This document shows positions 22,473 to 31,514 of a stretch of DNA of 64,000 bases, piece by piece. Below the pieces are notes generated by a model that was given only the letters and a program-made list of their open reading frames with translations, was not told the DNA's origin and did no database searches. Origin of the DNA: Rhodobacteraceae bacterium LMO-JJ12 (GTDB lineage: Bacteria > Pseudomonadota > Alphaproteobacteria > Rhodobacterales > Rhodobacteraceae); contig JAKGBX010000004.1 in assembly GCA_021555075.1 (NCBI GenBank), forward strand, positions 186,001 to 250,000, written 5' to 3'. Position 1 is the first letter of the stretch, and every line of letters begins with the position of its first letter. The translations under genes and the position numbers were made by a program.

Positions 22473-22501
22473 GCACGCTCCGGCATTGGGCCGGAACGTG
22501 C
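22473..22501. terminator. Hairpin downstream of mmsB
   Basis: Twelve-nt arms (22473-22484 and 22490-22501) with one mismatch and a five-base loop, 19 bp beyond the mmsB stop codon. No T-run follows on the minus strand, although CTTTTATT follows on the plus strand. Probably marks the end of the valine operon. Confidence 0.45.
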
Positions 22502-22520
22502 GGTCTTTTATTGGCAGGGC

Positions 22521-23393
22521 TTAGTCGCGGCCGCGTTTTTCAAAGCGCGGCAGCATGGCCGAGAAATCCATGCCCTTGCCGTCTTCGTTCTCGACGAATT
22601 GCGCATAGAGTGCGGCGGCGGCCTTGCCCATCGGGGTGTCGGCATCGACGGCTTCTGCGGCCTGTTGTGACAGGCGCAGATCCTTGAGCATCAACTCGGC
22701 GGCGAAGCCGGGTTTGTAATCGTTGTCGGCAGGTGACGCCGGGCCAACGCCGGGGGCGGGGCAATAGGCGTTCATTGTCCAGCTATAGCCCGAGGAGGTG
22801 GAGACCACATCGAACATCTTCTGGCGGTCGAGGCCGAGCTTGTCGGCCAGCGCGAAGGCCTCGCAGGTGACGATCATGGTGGCGCCGAGGATCATGTTGT
22901 TGCAGATCTTCGCGGCCTGACCGGCGCCTGCGTCGCCACAATGCACGGCCTTTTGGCCCATGATGTCGAACAGCGGTGCAGCTTTGGCGAATGCTTGATC
23001 GGTGCCGCCCGCCATGAAGGTGAGCGTGCCGCCCACGGCACCGCCAACACCGCCCGAAACGGGGGCATCGACAAAGAGAAGCCCGGCGGCGGCGGCTTGA
23101 TCTGCGACGGCGCGGGCGGATTCCACATCGACTGTGGAGCAATCAACCAGTGTTGCGCCTTTGCTCATGGCCGGGATGATTTCATTCGCGACGCTGCGCA
23201 GGATAGCGCCATTGGGCAGCATGGTGATGACCACGTCCTGATCCTTGGCGGCTTCGGCCCCCGAGGCGGCCATGCTCACGCCTTTGATGCTGACATCGGC
23301 CATGTCAAAGCCGGTGACGTCGTGGCCTGCGGATGCGAGGTTGGCCGCCATCGGGCCACCCATGTTGCCAAGGCCGATAAATCCGATTTTCAT
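22521..23393 (-). CDS. mmsB: 3-hydroxyisobutyrate dehydrogenase
   Basis: 290 residues. Oxidises 3-hydroxyisobutyrate to methylmalonate semialdehyde with NAD in valine degradation. The N-terminus MKIGFIGLGNMGGPMAANLA is the Rossmann motif; VDAPVSGGVGGAVGGTL is the substrate loop, and the catalytic lysine lies in AGAGQAAKICNNM. Good ribosome site GGGAGAGAC. It ends an operon: acyl-CoA dehydrogenase, hydrolase (11-bp gap), mmsB. Confidence 0.95.
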   Translation of the reverse strand: MKIGFIGLGNMGGPMAANLASAGHDVTGFDMADVSIKGVSMAASGAEAAKDQDVVITMLPNGAILRSVANEIIPAMSKGATLVDCSTVDVESARAVADQAAAAGLLFVDAPVSGGVGGAVGGTLTFMAGGTDQAFAKAAPLFDIMGQKAVHCGDAGAGQAAKICNNMILGATMIVTCEAFALADKLGLDRQKMFDVVSTSSGYSWTMNAYCPAPGVGPASPADNDYKPGFAAELMLKDLRLSQQAAEAVDADTPMGKAAAALYAQFVENEDGKGMDFSAMLPRFEKRGRD

Positions 23394-23404
23394 GTCTCTC
23401 TCCC

Positions 23405-24433
23405 TCAGAAATCGAGTGCGTTGTCGCCGAGCGGCGCCAGCATGGTTTGCAAGGCCGCCTCTGGCAAGGCGTCGTGGTCGTGTTTCCAGTGCGGCGTGCG
23501 GTCCTTGTCGATGATCGCGGCGCGGATGCCCTCAATGAAGTCACCATGCTCCATTGCGCGCGAGGTGAAGCGGTATTCCATATCAAGTGCGGCGCGGATA
23601 TCGGCATTGCCGCGCAACCGGTGCATCATTTCAAGGGTATATGCGATGGAAAGCGGCGAGGCGCGCAGCACGGATTTGAGCGTGTTGGTGACAAACTCGC
23701 TGTTATCGGCGCGCAGGCTGGCAAGCAGGTCGGGCAGGGTGCGAGCGGCGAAATGGTGGTCGATCTCGGCGCGCTGTTGGCTCATCTGGCCTTGCGGCGG
23801 AGCGTCACTGGCGGCGGTGAGGCAGGCAGGATCGCCGGTTTGTTCCAGCTTGGCGATGCGCGCGGGCCATTGTGCCTCGGGGATGAACATGTCGGCAAAG
23901 CCGAGCAGGATCGCGTCGCCCGCGTTCATCCGCGCGCCGGTGGTGCCCGCGTAAGCGCCGAGCCATCCTGGCGCATTGGCCAGAATCATCGAGCCGCCCA
24001 CATCGGGGACAAGACCGATGCCACATTCGGGCATGGCGATTTGGCTGGTTTCACCAACGATGCGGTGCGAGCCGTGACAGCCCACGCCCATGCCGCCGCC
24101 CATGGTGAAGCCTTGCAGGAAGGAGACGATGGGTTTGGGGTAGCCGTGCAGCTTGGCGTTCATGCGGTATTCATCGCGCCAGAACCGCTGACCATAGGCG
24201 AAATCGCCCGCTTTGCCGGTTTTGTAGAGGTCGGCAATGTCGCCGCCCGCCGAGAAGGCTTTCTCCCCTTCGGCGTCGAGGACGATGAGTTTCACGGTAT
24301 CATCGTCGCGCCAGTCATCAAGCGCCGCCTCAATCGCGGTGCACATGTCGTAGGTGACGGCGTTCAGCGCCTTGGGGCGCTGAAGCGTGATGCGGCCGGT
24401 GTGACCTGTGATGCGGATAGAAATATCAGACAT
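23405..24433 (-). CDS. 3-hydroxyisobutyryl-CoA hydrolase (crotonase family)
   Basis: 342 residues, longer than simple enoyl-CoA hydratases and of HIBCH size. Motifs: RPKALNAVTYDM, FSAGGDIADLYKTG, FLQGFTMGGGMGVGCHGSHR and MPECGIGLVPDVGGS, the last being the HIBCH signature with its catalytic glutamate. It releases 3-hydroxyisobutyrate from CoA for the adjacent dehydrogenase. Five bases separate it from the acyl-CoA dehydrogenase gene, so the three genes are a valine-catabolic operon. Confidence 0.93.
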   Translation of the reverse strand: MSDISIRITGHTGRITLQRPKALNAVTYDMCTAIEAALDDWRDDDTVKLIVLDAEGEKAFSAGGDIADLYKTGKAGDFAYGQRFWRDEYRMNAKLHGYPKPIVSFLQGFTMGGGMGVGCHGSHRIVGETSQIAMPECGIGLVPDVGGSMILANAPGWLGAYAGTTGARMNAGDAILLGFADMFIPEAQWPARIAKLEQTGDPACLTAASDAPPQGQMSQQRAEIDHHFAARTLPDLLASLRADNSEFVTNTLKSVLRASPLSIAYTLEMMHRLRGNADIRAALDMEYRFTSRAMEHGDFIEGIRAAIIDKDRTPHWKHDHDALPEAALQTMLAPLGDNALDF

Positions 24434-24438
24434 GGCGA

Positions 24439-25584
24439 TCAGGCCGCATCCGATAGCATCTGGCGCGATATGATCAGCCGCATGATTTCGTTGGTGCCTT
24501 CGAGGATCTGATGCACGCGCAGGTCGCGCACGATTTTCTCGATGCCGTAATCGGCCAGATAGCCGTAACCGCCATGCAGTTGCAGACAGCCATTGGCGAC
24601 ATCAAAGGCCGCGTCGGTGACCATCAGCTTGGCCATGGCGCAGAACTTGGTGGCGTCATGGGCCTTGTTATCAAGCTTCCACGCGGCCTGGCGCAGGAAG
24701 GTGCGCGAGGCTTGCAGGCGGGTCTCATATTCGGCCAGGCGAAATTGCAGGGCCTGGAACTGATTGATGGATTTGCCGAACGCCTTGCGCTCGGCCATGT
24801 AGGCGAGGGTGAGGTCTAGCGCGTTTTGCGCGCCGCCAAGGGCGGAGGCGGCGATGTTGAGACGGCCACCATCAAGCCCGGCCATGGCATAGGTAAAGCC
24901 CTTGCCCTCTTCGCCGATCAGGTTGTCGGCGGGCACCAAGCAATCATCGAACTGGACCTGCGAGGTCGGCTGGGCGAGCCAGCCCATCTTGCGTTCCAAC
25001 GCGCCGAAGGAGAGGCCGGTGGTGCCGTCTTCAACCACCACGGTGGAAATCCCTTTGGGGCCATCGTCGCCGGTGCGCACCATGGTGACATAGGCGTCGG
25101 AGTAGCCGCCGCCCGAGATGAATGCCTTGGTGCCGTTGAGGCTGTAGCCTTCATTGGTGCGGTTGGCGCGGGTGCGCAGGGCCGAGGCGTCAGAGCCGGA
25201 ACCCGGTTCGGTCAGGCAATAGGAGAAGATCTTGGACATCGAGCAGAGATCGGGGAGCCATTTGGCCTTGGTTTCCTCAGAGCCGAATTTGTCGATCATG
25301 CCGCCGCACATGTTGTGGATCGACAGGAACGACCCAACAGCGGGGCAGGACATGGCGAGCGCTTCAAACACCAGCGTGGCGTCAAGCCGCGAGAGGCCGG
25401 AGCCGCCGTATTCTTCCGAGACATAAAGCCCGCCAAAGCCCAACTCGGCCAGTTTTGGCCAGAGATCCTTGGGGATGGTACCGGCCACTTCCCAATCGCG
25501 CGCAAAGGGCGCGATATGTTCTTCGCCAAAGCTTTTGGCCATGTCGAAGATCAGGGTTTGTTCTTCGGAAAGTGCAAAATCCAT
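24439..25584 (-). CDS. Acyl-CoA dehydrogenase, probably isobutyryl-CoA dehydrogenase
   Basis: 381 residues with the three ACAD domains. FAD/substrate motifs YCLTEPGSGSDASAL and the C-terminal catalytic region YGYLADYGIEKIVRDLRVHQILEGTNEIMR are clear. ACADs of this sort placed before HIBCH and mmsB usually act on isobutyryl-CoA from valine; specificity is inferred from context. It is the first gene of the operon. Confidence 0.93.
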   Translation of the reverse strand: MDFALSEEQTLIFDMAKSFGEEHIAPFARDWEVAGTIPKDLWPKLAELGFGGLYVSEEYGGSGLSRLDATLVFEALAMSCPAVGSFLSIHNMCGGMIDKFGSEETKAKWLPDLCSMSKIFSYCLTEPGSGSDASALRTRANRTNEGYSLNGTKAFISGGGYSDAYVTMVRTGDDGPKGISTVVVEDGTTGLSFGALERKMGWLAQPTSQVQFDDCLVPADNLIGEEGKGFTYAMAGLDGGRLNIAASALGGAQNALDLTLAYMAERKAFGKSINQFQALQFRLAEYETRLQASRTFLRQAAWKLDNKAHDATKFCAMAKLMVTDAAFDVANGCLQLHGGYGYLADYGIEKIVRDLRVHQILEGTNEIMRLIISRQMLSDAA

Positions 25585-25682
25585 GTCGCGGCTCCCTTAT
25601 GTGGAATTGAACGGGTGTTTAATTCAGGAATCTTACAAGACTATTGCAGAGGCTTGAAGGCGAATTCTTTCGATGTAGACGG

Positions 25683-26816
25683 TCACAAATCCGAGTGGAA
25701 TTCTTCGATCAGGTGGCGCACCACGTCTTTGAGCGCGTCTTCGCGGGGTTTGCCTGCTGCGAGCGCATCGTTGAACACGGCGCGTTGTTGGTCTGAGGAT
25801 GTGCCATCCATCAGCATGTTGCGGGCATGATCCAGTTCGGCGCGGCAGCCGAGCGCCTCGGCGTCTTCACCTGCGAGCGCGATCAGGTCGTCAAGCACTT
25901 GAGAAAAGGGGATGATTTCGCGCGCGCCGAAATCGATCAGCCCTTCGCGGATGCCGTAGCGTTGTGCACGCCAGCGGTTTTCCGAGATCAGGAAGTTGTC
26001 GTAAAGCCGCCAGCGTTGGTTCTTGAGTTGCAAGCGCCAGAGCATGCGGGTGAGCGATTGGATCATTGCCGCCAGCGTCAGCGTGGTTTCCAGCCGGGGC
26101 GAGACATCGCAAATCCGCGCCTCGATCGTGGGAAAGCGCGACGATGGGCGCAAATCCCACCAGATTTTTGAGCTGTCCTCAATCACTCCGAGATTGACGA
26201 GCGCCTTGACCGAGCGTTCGTATTCGCCCCAACCGTCCAATTTGGGCGGCAGGCCAGTGCGTGGAAGATTGTCGAAAACCGTGAGGCGATAACAGCTTAA
26301 GCCGGTGTCTTCGCCTTGCCAGAAGGGGGAGGAACAGCTGAGCGCCAGAAGGTGGGGCAGGAAATAGGAGAGCTGGTTCATGACGTCGATGCGCATGTCG
26401 TTGTCGGGTAGGCCGACGTGTACATGCATGCCGCAGATCAGCAGCCGGCGCACCACCCCGGCGAGATCGTCGCGCAATTCGTTGTAGCGGTCCTTCTTGG
26501 TGTGGTGTTGATCGCGCCAATCGGAAAACGGGTGGCAGGAGGCGGCAATGGGCGCGAGATTATGCTCGGCAGCGCATTTGGCAACGGTGCGGCGCAGGTG
26601 GCGCAGGTCGTCGCGCGCTTCGCCCACATTGGCACAAACCTTTGAGCCGATCTCGACCTGACATTCGAGGAATTCGGGGGAGAACTGACCTTTGAGCGCG
26701 GCGGCGCATTTCTCCATCAATTCGGGCGGGGCGGGCGCCAGCGCCAGGCTGTCGCGATCGACCAGCAGGTATTCCTCTTCGATGCCGATGGTGAAATCTG
26801 GGGTGGGGTCGGTCAT
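25683..26816 (-). CDS. Carboxylate-amine ligase, GCS2/YbdK family
   Basis: 377 residues from ATG 26816, which has GAGGG six bases upstream; an ATG four codons earlier is weaker. [20 protein letters not shown] is the family start, [12 protein letters not shown] the active-site strand, and [19 protein letters not shown] the ATP/substrate region. YbdK proteins form a gamma-glutamyl amide with weak glutamate-cysteine ligase activity in vitro; the natural substrates are unclear. It stands between the valine operon and a SpoIIAA-like gene. Confidence 0.9.
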   Translation of the reverse strand: MTDPTPDFTIGIEEEYLLVDRDSLALAPAPPELMEKCAAALKGQFSPEFLECQVEIGSKVCANVGEARDDLRHLRRTVAKCAAEHNLAPIAASCHPFSDWRDQHHTKKDRYNELRDDLAGVVRRLLICGMHVHVGLPDNDMRIDVMNQLSYFLPHLLALSCSSPFWQGEDTGLSCYRLTVFDNLPRTGLPPKLDGWGEYERSVKALVNLGVIEDSSKIWWDLRPSSRFPTIEARICDVSPRLETTLTLAAMIQSLTRMLWRLQLKNQRWRLYDNFLISENRWRAQRYGIREGLIDFGAREIIPFSQVLDDLIALAGEDAEALGCRAELDHARNMLMDGTSSDQQRAVFNDALAAGKPREDALKDVVRHLIEEFHSDL

Positions 26817-26879
26817 ATGGTCCCTCATGCCAGCGCGCGCCCGTCGATTTGAGCAGGTTGGGGCGCGCGGCGCAAGTGA

Positions 26880-27296
26880 TCAGACGGCCGCGCCAGGTTT
26901 GGCAGGGGCCGTTAGGATGTTGCTGGCCCAGGTGCGGGCGCTTTCGAGATCATCAAACAATCGCGCCTCGATGGCATGAGATGTTTCTGCCAAATTCTCA
27001 AAAATCCGGCTGAGACCGAATACGGTTTCATCCGGGGCGTATATCGCGGTGTGCATTGTTTGCCCGGCCTCGGAATAGATGCGGGCATAATGAGAAAACA
27101 GCGAAAAAATTTCGGAAAACCCCACATCCGAGCCTTTGAGGCGCGACAGATCCGACAAATGGGCAAGGCGCAGATCGAAACCGGGCTCTGCTTTGTAAGA
27201 CTGAAACATTTCAAGCACTTGAGAAAGGGTAACTTCGCCCTCGTAGATTGAGAGGACATAGCCTTGATCGGATTGAATTGAATAGCTTACCGGCAT
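26880..27296 (-). CDS. SpoIIAA-like (STAS/SEC14-type) domain protein
   Basis: 138 residues from ATG 27296; a longer frame upstream would run through the mmsA terminator. The pattern YSIQSDQGYVLSIYEGEVTL, RLAHLSDLSRLKG, TAIYAPDETVFGLSRIFENL and EARLFDDLESARTWAS fits the alternating strand-helix SpoIIAA-like family found widely in proteobacteria. No function is assigned for such stand-alone proteins; lipid or protein binding is possible. Confidence 0.65.
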   Translation of the reverse strand: MPVSYSIQSDQGYVLSIYEGEVTLSQVLEMFQSYKAEPGFDLRLAHLSDLSRLKGSDVGFSEIFSLFSHYARIYSEAGQTMHTAIYAPDETVFGLSRIFENLAETSHAIEARLFDDLESARTWASNILTAPAKPGAAV

Positions 27297-27339
27297 GGAC
27301 CCGTCGTTTGAATGCGGTCTGAGATAGGCCCGCAGATGC

Positions 27340-27370
27340 AAAAAAAACCCGCCGGAAAACTCCGGCGGGT
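27340..27370 (-). terminator. Terminator of mmsA
   Basis: Perfect 10-bp stem (27347-27356 with 27361-27370), AAAC loop, and a run of seven T on the minus strand immediately after. It lies 44 bp past the mmsA stop codon and separates mmsA from the SpoIIAA-like gene. Confidence 0.9.
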
Positions 27371-27414
27371 TCTTCATACCCGGTTTAATATCGGGCGTCG
27401 AATGGAGATTGCAG

Positions 27415-28914
27415 TTAGTCCATTGCTTTGAAGTGGAATTCTCCGCCTTCTTTCAAACCCGACGGCCAACGCGAGGTCACGGTTTTGGTGCGCGTGTAGA
27501 ATTTGAACGCATCAGGGCCGTGTTGGTTGAGGTCACCGAATACCGATTTCTTCCAGCCGCCAAAGGTGTGATAGGCCAGCGGCACGGGGATCGGTACATT
27601 GATACCGATCATGCCGACATTGACGCGCGCAGCGAAATCGCGCGCGGTGTCGCCATCGCGGGTGAAGATCGCAGTGCCGTTGCCGTATTCGTGATCCATC
27701 GCCAGTTTGAGCGCGTCTTCATACGATTGGGCGCGCACGGTGGATAGGACAGGGCCGAAGATTTCGGTTTTGTAGATGTCCATATCGGCGGTCACGTTGT
27801 CGAAAAGGTGCGGGCCGACGAAATAGCCGTTTTCATAGCCCTGAAGCGAGAAACCACGGCCATCGACGACCAGAGTGGCGCCCTGATCGACACCGGTTTG
27901 CACAAGGCGTTCGATATTGGCCTTGGCGGCTGCGGTGACAACCGGGCCGTAATCGACATCATTGCCGCCGGTATAGGGGCCGACTTTCAGCTTTTCGATA
28001 CGCGGGACCAGCTTTTCGATCAGACGATCCGCAGTTTCGTCGCCCACGGGAACAGCCACCGAAATCGCCATGCAGCGTTCGCCCGCAGCACCATAACCGG
28101 CACCGATCAGAGCGTCAGCGGCCTGATCCATATCGGCATCTGGCATGATGATCATGTGGTTCTTGGCACCACCAAAACACTGCACCCGTTTGCCGTTGGC
28201 ACAGCCGGTGGCATAGATGTATTCAGCAATCGGCGTGGAGCCGACAAAGCCGATGGATTGCACTGTGGGGTTGTGCAGCAGAGCGTCGACGGCTTCCTTG
28301 TCACCATTGACCACTTGCAGGATGCCTTTGGGCAGGCCGGCTTCTTCGAACAGCTCGACCAGCATCAGGGGCACCGAGGGGTCACGCTCGGACGGTTTGA
28401 GGATGAAGGCGTTGCCGCAGGCGATGGCCGGGGCGAACATCCAGAGCGGGATCATCGCCGGGAAGTTGAAGGGCGTGATGCCAGCGGTGACGCCGAGCGG
28501 CTGGCGCATCGAATACATATCAATGCCGGGGCCGGCGGAGTCGGTGAATTCACCTTTGAGAAGCTGCGGCGCGCCGATGCAGTATTCCACCACTTCGAGG
28601 CCACGCTGCACGTCGCCAGCGGCGTCGGGCAGGGTTTTGCCATGTTCACGGCTGAGCGCTTCGGCCAACTTGTCCATGTCACGGTTCAAGAGATCGACGA
28701 ATTTCATAAGCACACGGGCGCGGCGCTGGGGGTTGGTGGCGCCCCATGCGGGCTGGGCGGCGGCGGCGATTTCGACCGCTTGTTCGACTTCGGCAGTCGA
28801 GGCGAGCGGGCATTTGCCCTGCACTTCGCCTGTGGCGGGGTTCATGACGTCGGCAAAGCGGCCGGACGTGCCTTTGACGTGCGCGCCGTCGATATAGTGA
28901 GTCATCTCTTGCAT
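27415..28914 (-). CDS. mmsA: Methylmalonate-semialdehyde dehydrogenase (acylating)
   Basis: 499 residues from ATG 28914. Converts methylmalonate semialdehyde to propionyl-CoA (and malonate semialdehyde to acetyl-CoA) with NAD and CoA. Motifs: QPLGVTAGITPFNFPAMIPL, FVGSTPIAEYIY, CFGGAKNHMIIMPDAD and the catalytic Cys281 in GERCMAISVAVPVG. A frame continuing upstream is unconserved and would cross the LysR promoter. It completes valine degradation with the operon 2 kb away and is divergent from a LysR regulator. Confidence 0.95.
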   Translation of the reverse strand: MQEMTHYIDGAHVKGTSGRFADVMNPATGEVQGKCPLASTAEVEQAVEIAAAAQPAWGATNPQRRARVLMKFVDLLNRDMDKLAEALSREHGKTLPDAAGDVQRGLEVVEYCIGAPQLLKGEFTDSAGPGIDMYSMRQPLGVTAGITPFNFPAMIPLWMFAPAIACGNAFILKPSERDPSVPLMLVELFEEAGLPKGILQVVNGDKEAVDALLHNPTVQSIGFVGSTPIAEYIYATGCANGKRVQCFGGAKNHMIIMPDADMDQAADALIGAGYGAAGERCMAISVAVPVGDETADRLIEKLVPRIEKLKVGPYTGGNDVDYGPVVTAAAKANIERLVQTGVDQGATLVVDGRGFSLQGYENGYFVGPHLFDNVTADMDIYKTEIFGPVLSTVRAQSYEDALKLAMDHEYGNGTAIFTRDGDTARDFAARVNVGMIGINVPIPVPLAYHTFGGWKKSVFGDLNQHGPDAFKFYTRTKTVTSRWPSGLKEGGEFHFKAMD

Positions 28915-28993
28915 GGGTCTCTCCTCTGATATTCTGCCGGCAAGATAGCCTTGCATAATTGCCGGGAAAAGAGGCAAGTTACCAAAGGACATC

Positions 28994-29007
28994 TTGCAAA
29001 AATGCAA
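28994..29007. promoter_or_regulatory. TTGCA-N4-TGCAA dyad in the mmsA/LysR divergent promoter
   Basis: Perfect inverted repeat TTGCA (28994-28998) and TGCAA (29003-29007), with a further TTGCA at 28951. The 116-bp region separates mmsA from the LysR-type gene. The location, 23 bp before the regulator start, is typical of an autoregulatory LysR site. Confidence 0.5.
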
Positions 29008-29030
29008 AATGGGATGACGGTGAGGTACTG

Positions 29031-29927
29031 ATGGACCCGCAATGGGATGATCTGAAATGCTTTTTGGCAGTGGCGCGCGCCGAGAGCCTGTCCGGGGCGG
29101 GTAAGGAACTGCGATTGGATCCGGCGACATTGGGTCGCAGGATTGCGCGGCTGGAGCGTGATCTGGGGGCGTTGTTGTTCACCCGCTCGCCGCAGGGCTA
29201 TGTGTTGACCGCCGAGGGGCAACGATTGCAGGCGCATGTGGCACGGGCCGAAATGGCGATGCTAGAGGGCGCCGAGGCGCTGGCCGGGCAGGGTGCGCAG
29301 CTCTCGGGGCAGATCCGGCTGGGGGCGCCGGACGGGGCTGCGAATTATCTGTTGCCGCAGGTCTGTGCCGGGATTGCCGAGGCCAACCCGGATCTCGATG
29401 TGCAGATCGTGGCGTTGCCGCGGGTGTTCAACCTCAGCCGTCGCGAGGCGGATATGGCGATCGGGGTGAGCCATCCGACCGCCGGACGGCTGACGGTGAC
29501 CAAGCTGGCCGATTACAAGCTGCATCTGGCGGCCTCTAAGCAATACCTGCGTGCGCATGGGGCTGTGAACCACGTCAGCGACCTCAAGGGCCACCGGATG
29601 ATCGGCTATATTCCCGACATGATTTTCGATGCCGAACTGGATTATCTCGGCTCGCTCGGGATTGAGCGGGTGCATTTGGCCAGCAATTCCGTTTCGGTGC
29701 AGTTCAACTGGATCAGGCAAGGCGGCGGTCTGGGGGTGGTGCATGATTTTGCGCTGCCGTCGGCAAGCGGTGTGAGGCGTGTGTTGGAACATGAAATCAG
29801 CCTGACGCGGAGTTTCTATCTGATCCGGCACGAGGATGATGCACGGGTCGAGCGGCTCAACCGGTTTGCGGCCCTTCTGAGTGAAGGGGTGGCGCGCGAG
29901 GTTGAACGGCTGGAACGGCTCGTCTGA
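29031..29927 (+). CDS. LysR-family transcriptional regulator
   Basis: 298 residues from ATG 29031. The winged helix-turn-helix reads FLAVARAESLSGAGKELRLDPATLGRRIARLERDLG, followed by FTRSPQGYVLTAEGQRL, and a periplasmic-binding-like effector domain from about residue 90. It is divergent from mmsA and may control that gene, possibly in response to a valine intermediate; this is inference from position. Confidence 0.92.
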   Translation: MDPQWDDLKCFLAVARAESLSGAGKELRLDPATLGRRIARLERDLGALLFTRSPQGYVLTAEGQRLQAHVARAEMAMLEGAEALAGQGAQLSGQIRLGAPDGAANYLLPQVCAGIAEANPDLDVQIVALPRVFNLSRREADMAIGVSHPTAGRLTVTKLADYKLHLAASKQYLRAHGAVNHVSDLKGHRMIGYIPDMIFDAELDYLGSLGIERVHLASNSVSVQFNWIRQGGGLGVVHDFALPSASGVRRVLEHEISLTRSFYLIRHEDDARVERLNRFAALLSEGVAREVERLERLV

Positions 29928-30092
29928 TTTCTGGGCGGTTGTCAGCGGGATAGCAGGGTTGCCGATGGTGTGTTGGCGGGGTGGCCATGCGCGGGGTGGC
30001 GCGCGGTCGCGGCGGGATCGCGCTCTGGCTTGACAGTTCCACACATCCCGGCAACGCTGGTGGAAAGCGACGCGACACCGGAGGGATAGCCA

Positions 30093-30527
30093 ATGCTCGT
30101 TCAGCAGATTCTGAAGTCGAAAGGGGATCATGAGGTGATCACCGTGAAACCCGACGCCACGGTGGCGCAAGCGGCAGGAACCCTGGCCGAACGGCGTATC
30201 GGGGGGCTGATCGTCTCGGAGGACGGCAAGGATGTTCTGGGCATCTTGTCTGAGCGCGATATCGTGCGCTCGCTGGCGGTACGCGGCGCAGTTTGCCTTG
30301 ACGAGAAGGTGAACGAGTTGATGACGCGCAATCCGGTGAGCTGTACCAAGGCGGAAAGCGCCGATCAGGTTCTGGAAATGATGACCAACGGGCGCTTTCG
30401 CCACATGCCCGTGGTTGAGAAGGGCGTATTGGTCGGGATCGTGACCATTGGCGATGTCGTCAAGGCACGGATGGATGAATTGGCGATGGAGAAAAATGCG
30501 CTGGAAGGCATGATCATGGGCCATTGA
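30093..30527 (+). CDS. Tandem CBS-domain protein
   Basis: 144 residues made only of two CBS motifs: KPDATVAQAAGTLAERRIGGLIV with LGILSERDIVRSLA, and CTKAESADQVLEMMTNGRFRHMPVV with LVGIVTIGDVVKARMDEL. Such stand-alone pairs bind adenosine ligands and act as small energy sensors. GGAGGGATAGCC precedes the ATG. No partner gene is adjacent. Confidence 0.93.
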   Translation: MLVQQILKSKGDHEVITVKPDATVAQAAGTLAERRIGGLIVSEDGKDVLGILSERDIVRSLAVRGAVCLDEKVNELMTRNPVSCTKAESADQVLEMMTNGRFRHMPVVEKGVLVGIVTIGDVVKARMDELAMEKNALEGMIMGH

Positions 30528-30645
30528 AGCTCCGATAGGCGGCTTTAAACAGCGGCCGTTGGTAATTTCGACTTGAGAATCGTTGCGCATTGCTGCATTG
30601 CGGCGTAACAATATTACGTGACCGCAGCCAGATGGGGGGGAGCGC

Positions 30646-31140
30646 ATGCGTGTGGGCCTGTATCCGGGGACTTTTGATCCTATCACATTAGGCCATACCG
30701 ACATCATCCGCCGCTCGGCGCGGTTGGTGGATCGGTTGGTGATCGGAGTGGCGATCAACCGCGACAAGGGGCCTTTGTTCAGCCTTGAGGAACGCGTCGA
30801 AATGATCGAAGCGGAATGTGCGGGGCTTTCAGAAGAGACCAACACTGAGATCGTGGCGCACCCGTTCGAGAACCTGCTGATTGATTGCGCCCAGGATGTT
30901 GGCGCGCAGATCATCATTCGTGGGCTGCGCGCCGTGGCGGATTTCGAATATGAATTCCAGATGGTCGGCATGAACCGGGCGCTCAACAACACCATCGAGA
31001 CCGTGTTCCTGATGGCCGATGCGCGCCGTCAGGCGATTGCCTCAAGGCTGGTGAAAGAGATTGCCCGGCTGGATGGCGATGTGAGCAAGTTCGTTCCGCC
31101 TGCGGTGAACGAACGGTTGCTGGCCAAGTTTGCAGGCTGA
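30646..31140 (+). CDS. coaD: Pantetheine-phosphate adenylyltransferase
   Basis: 164 residues. Adds AMP to 4'-phosphopantetheine in CoA synthesis. Nucleotidyltransferase motif GLYPGTFDPITLGHTDII at the N-terminus with TLGH, IIRGLRAVADFEYEFQM in the middle, and IASRLVKEIARLDGDVSKFVP at the end. Length is standard. It is apparently monocistronic. Confidence 0.97.
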   Translation: MRVGLYPGTFDPITLGHTDIIRRSARLVDRLVIGVAINRDKGPLFSLEERVEMIEAECAGLSEETNTEIVAHPFENLLIDCAQDVGAQIIIRGLRAVADFEYEFQMVGMNRALNNTIETVFLMADARRQAIASRLVKEIARLDGDVSKFVPPAVNERLLAKFAG

Positions 31141-31269
31141 GGCGGCTTTACCTTTCGGTGCAGCGCAACTTGAATTCAAAACGCCCTGAGCTGCGAAGCG
31201 GCCTGTGAGGGTGCGCTTTTTATCGCAAATTCAACGTCTTGGCCGAAAGATCTTGCGCGAGGTTTCGGT

Positions 31270-31413
31270 TCAGCGCCAGAACGCCATCCATTCGATAAGG
31301 TCGTCTTGTTTGCGCAACAAGAACAGGATGCCTTCGGAATCGTAGAAGTAATAATCAAGCCCCAGCAAGCCCAGGATCAGAAGGCCGAGCCCGATGGCGA
31401 TCTGGTTGTTCAT
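31270..31413 (-). CDS. Small single-span membrane protein (47 residues)
   Basis: Start ATG 31413 with AGGAAACC just upstream; stop at 31270. The sequence begins MNNQIAIGLGLLILGLLGLD, one hydrophobic helix, then YYFYDSEGILFLLRKQDDLI and a short tail EWMAFWR. The charged amphipathic second half would lie on one membrane face. It is in the same direction as gap, 101 bp downstream of its stop. A real small gene is suggested by its ribosome site and by its coherent topology; function is unknown. Confidence 0.7.
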   Translation of the reverse strand: MNNQIAIGLGLLILGLLGLDYYFYDSEGILFLLRKQDDLIEWMAFWR

Positions 31414-31514
31414 GGTTTCCTGCCTCGAAATGAAAACGGCCTGCCGAGGGTATGCCCCAGCAGGCCGGTTGGTGCAAGTTTGCGCGCGCGGGCGCGCCCC
31501 GCATCGGGGAGGGT

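Noticed and set aside
29262-30995. 577-codon frame antisense to the LysR, CBS and coaD genes
   Set aside because: It crosses three convincing genes and two intergenic regions; low-complexity composition rich in His, Arg and Pro is typical of antisense frames.
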